A stretch of DNA of 64,000 nt from Astragalus membranaceus (Eukaryota; Streptophyta; Magnoliopsida; Fabales; Fabaceae): NCBI GenBank assembly GCA_039519185.1, contig CM076846.1, forward strand, positions 75,558,818 through 75,622,817, given 5' to 3'. Shown piece by piece: positions 56,551 through 64,000 of this stretch. The notes under the pieces are model-generated. The model was not told the origin of the DNA. It was given only the letters and a program-made list of their open reading frames with translations, and did not search any database. The position numbers and the translations under genes were made by a program. How positions within the stretch are numbered: the first letter of the stretch is position 1; the number at the start of each line of letters is the position of its first letter.

Positions 56551-57289
56551 AAATATCTTAAAGCATATTATCCTACTCTATGGGAAAGTATGCAAGGGAA
56601 AGAGAATTGGTAGCTGAAAGTTATAATTGTCAAGGTGGCACGCCACACACCGGCGGCCTAGTGAAAAACAAAAGATCTTCCTACAAAACCCTACTCTTCT
56701 GCTACTGAAGTTTCCCCCTCCACCGATTCAGGCACCTCTTGGCTTGGTGGCACGGCCGGATCTGAAGCGGCTACAGGCGAACTACGTGGGGATGACAGAA
56801 GGGCCTACCAAGTGAGAATGCAGCCTGCTCTATGAGGAAGCCGCAGCTTGAACATCGCTTTGATCACGCTCCAGGTCGTAGATAAAGACCCCCTTCTGAA
56901 CCTCTAGCGCTTGATACGCTGGTCCAAGGGCGTGCTTAGAAGATACAAACGGCTTTTCTCCTAGATGGTCCCACTGAGCTTGCGCACCGCCTCTTCTTGC
57001 TGAGGGCGAAAGGTATGCAGCTCTTGGCGCAGCTTGGCCAGAGAAGCCTCCCGATACGGCGTCTGGTTGCCTCTTCTTCGGTGAGTGCCAACTTTCTCTC
57101 TGCTTCCTTCTCACTAGAAGACATAAGGTGCATTTTCTTCTCAGATTTAAGGATGTTCAGGCTGTCCAACGCTTGCTGGGAATTATCTTGGGCAGACCTG
57201 GCCGTTGAATAGCGCAGGGAGATTTCTTGGAGCCGATAGGCTATTTGCTCCCGGGCATTCTTTCGCTGCTCAAATCATCCACTTTATCA
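56551..57289 (-). pseudogene. 3' untranslated region of Tat-2 with an antisense coiled-coil ORF remnant
   Basis: After the integrase stop, the plus strand has no coding sequence. The minus strand at about 57240-56940 reads LQEISLRYSTARSAQDNSQQALDSLNI-like, then MHLMSSSEKEAERKLALTEEEATRRR, a charged helical stretch that could form a coiled coil. An overlapping minus ORF (57114-56830, 94 aa) is in another frame. Several Tat-lineage elements carry an antisense ORF downstream of pol, which fits the location and strand. I recognise no defined domain. Confidence 0.4.
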
Positions 57290-57958
57290 CCCATCAGTAA
57301 CTATACCTCCCTGGAGAGCTGCCTACAGCATCCTCAGTTCATCTGCCAAGGGAGGAACTATCTAAAACCGTGAGATTACAAATCTCAATGAGTTCCTTCG
57401 CGACCCCTCACATTTCCTCTCGGTGTTTTCTTAATTCTATCGTTTCCTCTTAACCTCTTATCCTCTCTTCCTCTTTTCCTCTTTACCTCTTTCCTCTTTA
57501 CCTCTTAGCACGACTCGAGAGATTAACTTACTTAATCTCAACGGAGAACCCAACTCGAATAGCTACCATAGAGTATGCTTTTAACCTCTTAGGGATCATC
57601 ATCCCCCTCGAATATTATGCCTTTAATTATCCTCTTTAATCATTCTCACTCGGTTCACACATATTAAATAATACACATAAACAGAAAAACCTCTTAAACA
57701 TTCGTATGTCACTAAACATAGGTCATTTCAGTCGATTCCAATTGATATTATCATATATTAGGGTAAGGATAGGATTGGGGAAGCATAAGCATTGGCATCA
57801 AATCGGAATGGTTTTGACTTAGTTTGAAATGGGGTGGCAGAAGCTTTCACATGGAACAGGCCTCCCAGGCGCACAGTCCAGGCCTCCTGGCGAGTGAAGA
57901 AATTTCACCACCAGTTGCAGGCACACGGTCCGGGCCGCTGGGCGCACTGCCTGGGCCC
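57290..57958 (-). repeat. LTR fragment of the TGTAACAYCC family, minus orientation
   Basis: The minus strand carries the TGGGTTCTCCG, GTCGTGCTAAGA and GAGATTTGTAATCTCACGG landmarks of 20900-21040 and 47640-47900, and the GC-rich gcacacggtccgggccgc cluster. A CCTCTT-rich microsatellite-like run lies at about 57443-57507. It is cut at 57958 by the next element; the rest should lie beyond the window. Confidence 0.5.
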
Positions 57959-59440
57959 TGTAACACCCCTTTTCTAATAACCTTACTATTTAATAAAATC
58001 AGAGTTCCTTTTTTTTTTTTTGAAAACAATTTAAGCGAGTGCTACACTTACTCCATAAAAATCAAAAGCTTCAATTTCCATAGTTCAATTAAAACCACAA
58101 GATACATAGCACCATAACAAGGAAAACCGTTTAGTTTACATCCACTAAACACAGTCACTACCAGCAGCGGAATAATAATTAAGTTCGAAAACAAAAACAA
58201 TACATCACCAAAAATGGTCTAACAGTATAAAGACAATAACATTAAAGCATAAGACGCCCCCCGGTGCTACGTATCAGAGCATGACACTTCCTACCAAACG
58301 AAGGTATAAGGTAACCTTCACTCGTTATTACCTGCACGTTGCCGACATAAGAAGCAACATAAAAGCAGTAGGGTGAGTCTCTTTTCATAATTAATAACAT
58401 ATGGGAATAAGCATTGCATAGGAAAAGGGAACCAGACACACCAATTCACAACAAAGACAATAACCATATCACAATTACATTCACCAAACAACAATGCAAA
58501 AGGTATGGTTATGCATGAAATGCAACCCAAACTCCACGGGCACATGCATGTCGGATCCGTCACCAAATACAAATAGGCCGTAGCCTCTGCTCACCAAATA
58601 AAACTAGGCCGAAGCCTTTGCTCACCAAATAAAACTAGGCCGAAGCCTCTGCTCACCAAATAAAACTAGGCCGAAGCCTCTGCTCACCAATAATGCACAT
58701 GTTTCATGAGATGCTATGGGAATGCATCAGAACACACCACAATTCAATCAATTCACCATTTTAATTCATATTCTCACCATAGTGCATTAATCAGCTCACC
58801 AAATTAAAATTAGGCCGAAGCCTCTGCTCACCAATCTCACCTTATCACACTCACCAATTCAGCCCACCACTCACACCAACACCAATTTCAAATAGGCCAA
58901 TTTAGGATATTGACACGACATAGGGAAAGTAGATAAATTTTGCCATTTGGACACTTGAACACCTCAGCCCAGAAACACCAGTAAAATAATTTATTTTTGT
59001 ATAAAATTGGAACATTTGGATAGGCACTGAAATTATCTTCGAAACGCATTTTGAACCGTTAAATTTGGATAACCGAGTCAAAAGTTAGATTAAGAATAAA
59101 ATAGGGAAAATACTTAGACATCCTGGAAACTGGCGCATGGGCGCTGGGCGCCCAGGAGCAACACGGAGCTTGGCGCATGGGCGCTTGGCGCCCAGGAACG
59201 GCAACACGCATAGGCGCATGGCTCCCAGGAAACAGTAACGCGCATAGGCGCTCGGCGCCCAGGGAACAGCAGCGCGCATAGGCGCTTGGCGCCCAGGAAA
59301 CAGCACGCGCATAGGCGCATTGCGCCCAGCACAGCAACACGGCGCCCAGGCACTAGGCGCCTAAGCCCAACATGCAAAAAGACTCATTTTACTTCGAAAT
59401 TGATTTTACACGAGCCAAATGCTCAGAATATGAGAACCCA
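57959..59440 (-). repeat. 3' LTR of Tekay-2, lacking the start of U3
   Basis: It begins TGTAACACCCC on the plus strand and matches 63718-64000 with few differences. It includes the shared module (58254-58378), four 31-bp AGGCCGAAGCCTCTGCTCAC-type repeats (about 58575-58698) and a GGCGCC palindrome array (59131-59370). Tekay-1 has several hundred more LTR bases upstream of its equivalent GGCGCC region, so U3 is truncated here. Confidence 0.8.
59131..59370. repeat. GGCGC-nnn-GCGCC palindrome array in the Tekay-2 LTR
   Basis: About seven imperfect units of 26-41 bp, several containing GGCGCTTGGCGCC or GGGCGCTGGGCGCCC (5- to 6-bp arms, 3-nt centre) followed by CAGGAAACAG-like linkers. GC content is far above that of the surroundings. 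Confidence 0.85.
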
Positions 59441-62400
59441 ATAAGGCTCATCCATCTGAATCACATGAGACGGGTCCGGAACATATTTTCGAAGCTGTGA
59501 CACGTGAAACACGTCATGCAAGTTCGAAAGATTAGGCGGCAAGGCCACCCTATAGGCAACACTTCCCACCCCCTCCGTAATCTGATACGGACCAATGAAA
59601 CGGGGAGTTAACTTCTTTGATTTCAAGGCACGCCCAACACCAGTCACCGGAGTGACTCTCAGAAACACATGATCACCTGCCTGAAACTCTAAATCCTTCC
59701 TTCTCATATCATGATAGCTCTTTTGTCGACTCTGCGACGCTTTCATCTTTTCACGGATTAATTTTACCTTCTCAGTTGTCTCTCGCACAATTTCAGGCCC
59801 CAATACTGCGCTCTCTCCAGATTCATACCAACATAACGGAGTCCTACATCTCCGACCATACAACGCCTCAAACGGTGCCATACCAATACTAGAATGAAAA
59901 CTGTTGTTGTAGGTGAACTCTATCAACGGAAGATGAGAATCCCATGAACCTCCCTGCTCAAAAACACATGCTCTCAACAAGTCCTCTAACGACTGAATAG
60001 TCCTCTCCGTCTGACCATCTGTCTGTGGATGATAAGCGGAGCTCAACCTCAACTTAGAACCCAAAGCTTCTTGCAAACTTTTCCAAAATTCAGATGTGAA
60101 TCTTGGATCTCTATCAGATACAATACTAAGCGGAACGCCATGCAACTTCACAATTGTCTTGATGTAGATCTCTGCCAACTTTGGAACTGGATAAGTCATA
60201 TTAATTGGTAAGAAATGAGCAGACTTTGACAACCTGTCCACTACCACCCATATAGCATCAAACCCTCTCACTGTATTTGGCAAACCAGTCACAAAATCCA
60301 TGGAAATGCTATCCCATTTCCATTCCGGAATCTCCAATGGTTGCATCAACCCCGCAGGCTTCTGATGCTCAATCTTAGACTTCTGACAAGTCAGACAAGA
60401 ATACACAAACTGTGCCACATCCTTCTTCATACCAGGCCACCAGAACAATTTCTTCACATCTTGGTACATTTTCGTAGCCCCTGGATGAATACTCAACTTG
60501 CTCCTATGGCTCTCCTCAAGAATCATTCTCTTCATCTCAGCATCATCAAGAATACAAATCCTATCCCTGAATCTCAATACACCTTGGGAATCTAACTTGA
60601 AATCCCCATTCACAGCTTGATCATTCACAACTAACAAGTCCACCAACTTCACATCTGACTTTTGGGCTTCTCGAATACTAATCAAAAATTCATTGCCGAT
60701 CTTCAACATTCCCAATCTGACACTCTGCGGTGTCACTTCCCAAACCAGGCTCATGTCCCGAAACTGCTCAATCAACTCTAATTCTTTCACCATCATAGCC
60801 GACATATGCAAGCTCTTCCGACTTAAAGCATCAGCCACGACATTAGCCTTGCCGGGGTGATAGTTCAAGCCGAAATCATAATCCTTCAGCAGTTCTAACC
60901 AACGTCTCTGTCTCATATTCAGTTCCTTCTGATCAAACAAGTATTTTAGACTCTTATGGTCACTAAACACTTTAAATCTAGTACCATACAGATAGTGCCT
61001 CCAAATTTTCAGCACGAACACAATTGCAGCAAGCTCCAAATCATGAGTAGGGTAGTTCTTCTCATGGGTCCTCAACTGCCTGGACGCATAAGCTACTACC
61101 TTACCCTCTTGCATTAACACACCTCCCAAACCCATCTTGGAAGCATCACAATATACTACAAATGGTTGATCCGGAACAGGCAAAGTCAAAACGGGCGATG
61201 TTGTCGACCTCTTCTTCAACTCATTGAAGCTCTCCTCACAGCGAGCATCCCACACAAAGGCCTTTCCCTTACACGTCAATTGAGTCAACGGAAGTGCCAA
61301 CTTCGAGAAACCTTCAATAAACCTCCTGTAGTAACCAGCTAATCCCAAGAAACTTTTAATCTCAGTAACTGACTTCGGGCTCTCCCATTGCGACACATCA
61401 TCAACCTTGGCTGGGTCCACAGCTATACCATTACCAGAGATAATATGACCAAGGAAACCTACTTCATTCAGCCAGAACTCACACTTAGACAATTTTGCAT
61501 ACAATTTCTTTTCTTTCAACACTTCTAGTACTAACCTCAAATGTTCTGCGTGTTCCTCTTCAGTTTTAGAATACACCAGAATGTCGTCAATAAACACAAC
61601 TACAAACCGATCCAAGTAACCATGGAAAGTACGATTCATGTACTCCATAAACACACCCGACGCGTTGGTAACACCAAACGGCATCACAGAATACTCATAG
61701 TGCCCATATCTCGTTCTGAAAGCGGTTTTCTGAATGTCTTCATCCTTTACCTTGATCTGGTGATAACCCGACCTCAAATTGATTTTACTAAACACCTTAG
61801 CACCTACCAACTGGTCCATCAGATCATCAATTCTGGGAAGCGGATACCTGTTCTTTATTGTCACTTTGTTCAATTGCCTATAATCGACACAAAGCCTCAT
61901 ACTCCCGTCCTTCTTTTTCACTAACAATACCGGAGCACCCCATGGTGACACACTTGGCCTTACAAATTTCTTCTCAAGTAGATCTTCTAATTGCTTTTTC
62001 AATTCAGACAACTCTGAGGCTGACATCCGGTACGGGGCCATAGACACAGGCCTAGTACCAGGTATAAGATCAATAGCAAACTCAACCTCCCTCTCTGGCG
62101 GAACACTTGGAATTTCATCCGGGAACACTTCGGGAAATTCACACACTACCTGAACCCCTTCAATGATCGCCTGATTCTCAGCAGACAATGACGCCATCAA
62201 AGCAAACAGATGAACTCCCTCTTTCATTACCTTATGCAAATGACCAGCAGGCAACAAAACAGATTCTTCTTCTTCGGGAGGAAGGAAACTCACAGATCTT
62301 CGGAAACAATTAATATGCACATGGTTAAATACTAACCAGTCCATACCAAGAATGACATCCAACCCTCCCAACGGCAAACAAATAAGGTCAACAAGAAAAT

Positions 62401-63598
62401 CTCTGCCGAAGATTGACAGAGGGCACTTAGCACACACAAGAGAGGTAGTTACTGAACCCTTAGCTGGAGTGTCAATAACCATCTCCCTCATCATAGAAGA
62501 TAAAACAAGGTCCAATTTCTCAGCACATAAAGCAGCAATAAATGAGTGCGTAGCACCAGTATCAATAATAGCAATCAAAGGAATACCATTAATAAAACAT
62601 GTACCTCTAATCTCATTAGTATCCTCTGATCCTGCGAGAGCAAACACTTTTCCATGGGACTTCTCTTTCTTCGGCTTAGTACACTTGGTACTAATATGAC
62701 CTGCTTCCCCACAGTTGTAGCACACCACATCTCTTTTCTCACACTTCGCAGCCACATGACCTTCTTTACCGCACTTGAAACACTTATTATCCGAGCCGTC
62801 AAAACTCTTATGACCCGGCTTGCCACACCTGTAGCACACAACCTTCGCAGAGGCATCTCCCCCACTTGGTTTCTTATTATCAGCATACCTCTGCTTACCT
62901 TTACCAGCCTGAACCTCATACGGCTTACTCCGGTTCTGAAATTTACCCCTCTGATCTCTCATGACCTTGGAGTGAGCATTACTATCATCTTCATATATCC
63001 TGCAACTGTCGATCAAATCAGCGAATACCCGAATCTTCTGGTACCCTACAGCTTTCTTTATATCAGCCCTCAGTCCATTCTCAAACTTAATACACTTTGA
63101 AAATTCAGAATCAGCATCAGCATAGTGGGGGTAAAACTTAGCCAATTCAGTGAACTTGGCAGCATACTCTGTCACTGACATGCTTCCTTGCTTCAGCTCA
63201 AGGAACTCTATTTCTTTCTTACCTCTCACATCTTCAGGAAAATACTTCCGTAAGAACTCTCTACGGAAAACAGCCCAAGTTATCTCCTCATTAGCAGTTT
63301 CTAATCTCTGCCTAACCTCCATCCACCAATCATCAGCCTCTTCTGCCAGCGTATGGGTACCATACCTGACCTTCTGCGCATCATTACAATCCATGACCCG
63401 AAATATCCTTTCGATCTCTTTCAGCCATGCTAGAGCACCATCTGGATTGTACTTGCCCTTAAAAACAGGTGGATTCTCCCTCTGGAACGTGGCCAAACTG
63501 CGAGTCCCAGCATTTTCAGCACCATTTTGCTGGTTCCCAACAGCCTGAGCCATAGCCTGCAAAGCAGCAGCAAGAGCAGCGTCGTTCCTCCCAGCCAT
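59423..63598 (-). CDS. gag-pol: Gag-Pol polyprotein, 1391 aa (Gag, protease, RT, RNase H, integrase); catalytic residue altered
   Basis: This single open frame starts MAGRNDAALAAALQ at 63598. Gag core spans 1-250. Three zinc knuckles lie at 255-306; the first reads CYRCGKPGHKSFDG, with its last Cys replaced by Gly at 268. Protease has IIDTGATHSF (D346). RT spans about 520-780 with FIDD at 669-672, but motif A reads FSKINLRSGY, so the expected catalytic Asp is Asn607. RNase H begins near 812 (VVYCDASK). Integrase has H1031, H1038, C1068 and C1071, and a D1101, D1162, E1198 triad with the usual 35-residue last spacing. A GPY-like C-terminus (FIGPYQI, 1334) follows. The frame ends QMDEPYWVLIF, replacing the chromodomain after a deletion. 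The copy is probably unable to reverse-transcribe despite its open frame. Confidence 0.93.
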   Translation of the reverse strand: MAGRNDAALAAALQAMAQAVGNQQNGAENAGTRSLATFQRENPPVFKGKYNPDGALAWLKEIERIFRVMDCNDAQKVRYGTHTLAEEADDWWMEVRQRLETANEEITWAVFRREFLRKYFPEDVRGKKEIEFLELKQGSMSVTEYAAKFTELAKFYPHYADADSEFSKCIKFENGLRADIKKAVGYQKIRVFADLIDSCRIYEDDSNAHSKVMRDQRGKFQNRSKPYEVQAGKGKQRYADNKKPSGGDASAKVVCYRCGKPGHKSFDGSDNKCFKCGKEGHVAAKCEKRDVVCYNCGEAGHISTKCTKPKKEKSHGKVFALAGSEDTNEIRGTCFINGIPLIAIIDTGATHSFIAALCAEKLDLVLSSMMREMVIDTPAKGSVTTSLVCAKCPLSIFGRDFLVDLICLPLGGLDVILGMDWLVFNHVHINCFRRSVSFLPPEEEESVLLPAGHLHKVMKEGVHLFALMASLSAENQAIIEGVQVVCEFPEVFPDEIPSVPPEREVEFAIDLIPGTRPVSMAPYRMSASELSELKKQLEDLLEKKFVRPSVSPWGAPVLLVKKKDGSMRLCVDYRQLNKVTIKNRYPLPRIDDLMDQLVGAKVFSKINLRSGYHQIKVKDEDIQKTAFRTRYGHYEYSVMPFGVTNASGVFMEYMNRTFHGYLDRFVVVFIDDILVYSKTEEEHAEHLRLVLEVLKEKKLYAKLSKCEFWLNEVGFLGHIISGNGIAVDPAKVDDVSQWESPKSVTEIKSFLGLAGYYRRFIEGFSKLALPLTQLTCKGKAFVWDARCEESFNELKKRSTTSPVLTLPVPDQPFVVYCDASKMGLGGVLMQEGKVVAYASRQLRTHEKNYPTHDLELAAIVFVLKIWRHYLYGTRFKVFSDHKSLKYLFDQKELNMRQRRWLELLKDYDFGLNYHPGKANVVADALSRKSLHMSAMMVKELELIEQFRDMSLVWEVTPQSVRLGMLKIGNEFLISIREAQKSDVKLVDLLVVNDQAVNGDFKLDSQGVLRFRDRICILDDAEMKRMILEESHRSKLSIHPGATKMYQDVKKLFWWPGMKKDVAQFVYSCLTCQKSKIEHQKPAGLMQPLEIPEWKWDSISMDFVTGLPNTVRGFDAIWVVVDRLSKSAHFLPINMTYPVPKLAEIYIKTIVKLHGVPLSIVSDRDPRFTSEFWKSLQEALGSKLRLSSAYHPQTDGQTERTIQSLEDLLRACVFEQGGSWDSHLPLIEFTYNNSFHSSIGMAPFEALYGRRCRTPLCWYESGESAVLGPEIVRETTEKVKLIREKMKASQSRQKSYHDMRRKDLEFQAGDHVFLRVTPVTGVGRALKSKKLTPRFIGPYQITEGVGSVAYRVALPPNLSNLHDVFHVSQLRKYVPDPSHVIQMDEPYWVLIF

Positions 63599-63701
63599 TT
63601 CAAACTATCACTGCAGCACAAACAGAAATTTAGAACTAATCTAACAATTCTATTTGTCATATGACACTATGACAGGACGACTTGGCCGGACAGACCGAAC
63701 T

Positions 63702-63713
63702 GCTCTGATACCA
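63702..63713 (-). other. Primer binding site of Tekay-2
   Basis: TGGTATCAGAGC on the minus strand, four bases from the 5' LTR; initiator tRNA-Met type. Confidence 0.9.
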
Positions 63714-63717
63714 CTAA

Positions 63718-64000
63718 TGTAACACCCCTTTTCTAATAACCTTACTATTTAATAAAATCAGAGTTCCTTTTTTTTTTTGAAAACAATTTAAGCGAGTGCT
63801 ACACTTACTCCATAAAAATCAAAAGCTTCAATTTCCATAGTTCAATTAAAACCACAAGATACATAGCACCATAACAAGGAAAACCGTTTAGTTTACATCC
63901 ACTAAACACAGTCTCTACCAGCAGCGGAATAATAATTAAGTTCGAAAACAAAAACAATACATCACCAAAAATGGTCTAACAGTATAAAGACAATAACATT
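63718..64000 (-). repeat. 5' LTR of Tekay-2, cut by the window edge
   Basis: It repeats 57959-58240 almost exactly. Visible differences are a shorter T run and one base (cagtctctacc for cagtcactacc). The promoter part lies outside the window. Confidence 0.9.

Larger units (their letters stand above)
28851..57260 (+). mobile_element. Tat-2: degenerate Tat/Ogre-type Ty3/gypsy retrotransposon with two nested insertions
   Basis: On the plus strand: 5' LTR (28851-29759), PBS (29764-29782), gag (29871 to about 32400), protease (32806-33637), RT (33860-34102 and 43729-44470), RNase H (44471-45262), integrase (55159-56550) and a 3' region with an antisense coiled-coil remnant (to about 57260). The insertions at 34108-43723 and 45263-55158 interrupt RT and the RNase H-integrase linker. 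No 3' LTR copy is seen before another LTR fragment begins near 57290, so the right end is approximate and may lie beyond the window. Stops, frameshifts and a GA expansion make the copy inactive. Confidence 0.8.
57959..64000 (-). mobile_element. Tekay-2: Tekay/Del-like chromovirus with a complete-length Gag-Pol frame but a deleted 3' end
   Basis: The left (3') LTR starts at 57959 and the right (5') LTR at 63718, both with TGTAACACCCCTTTTC; the right one runs off the window. Between them lie a PBS (63702-63713) and a 1391-aa Gag-Pol ORF. The ORF ends inside LTR-like sequence: the last integrase residues, the chromodomain, the PPT and the beginning of U3 are missing, so a deletion joins pol to the inside of the 3' LTR near 59440. 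The left target duplication candidate is GGCCC (57954-57958); the right one is outside the window. Confidence 0.88.

Noticed and set aside
59059..59377. Ala/Cys/Arg-rich minus-strand ORFs
   Set aside because: They are translations of the GGCGCC palindrome array within an LTR.
1..64000. Host genes, tRNA or rRNA genes, satellite arrays
   Set aside because: No exon-intron gene, tRNA cloverleaf or rRNA segment was recognised; the tRNA-like strings are primer binding sites.

Overview
This window looks like the repeat-rich (probably pericentromeric) DNA of a flowering plant. A legume or other eudicot is my best guess, from the mix of Sirevirus-like Copia, Ogre/Tat-like and Tekay-like Ty3/gypsy LTR retrotransposons; that is an inference, since no host marker gene is present. 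I found no convincing host gene, tRNA, rRNA or CRISPR array. Nearly everything is LTR retrotransposon, nested several layers deep.

Layout. Two old elements of one Tat/Ogre-type family diverge from a 2.3-kb spacer (26523-28850). Tat-1 runs leftwards from its 5' LTR (25615-26522) and leaves the window at base 1. Tat-2 runs rightwards from its 5' LTR (28851-29759) to about 57260. Both are pseudogenised and heavily interrupted. Tat-1 contains (a) 791-8381, a probable solo LTR, itself hit by a young pol-less Sirevirus-like element (1478-8265; two 1426-bp LTRs, perfect ATTTC target duplication), and (b) 9694-21475, a composite block holding a plus-strand Tekay-like chromovirus remnant (10362-18138) with two LTRs and part of an extra internal domain. 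Tat-2 contains (c) 34108-43723, a striking three-LTR, two-gag tandem of a gag-only element with perfect GAGAG target duplications, and (d) 45263-55158, an Ogre-like element with LTRs, PBS and PPT but no recognisable protein, whose left LTR was hit by a further LTR sequence (45626 to about 48245). From 57959 to the window edge lies a minus-strand Tekay-like element with an uninterrupted 1391-aa Gag-Pol frame.

How the pieces relate. The elements show a division of labour. The Sirevirus-like element keeps gag plus a non-retroviral ORF and has lost pol. The three-LTR element keeps only gag. The Ogre-like element keeps only cis signals. The one long Gag-Pol frame has an altered reverse-transcriptase catalytic residue and an altered zinc knuckle, and has lost the chromodomain and its 3' flank. 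Movement of the non-autonomous elements would have needed enzymes from copies elsewhere.

The most interesting signals are non-coding. The Sirevirus-like LTR has twelve ATCGAT palindromes every 30-34 bp directly upstream of a TATA box. Four other LTR families have short tandem inverted repeats, mostly with a 3-nt spacer. The Ogre-like 5' LTR carries a head-to-head LTR-end palindrome. Diverged gypsy LTRs share a conserved module of about 125 bp.
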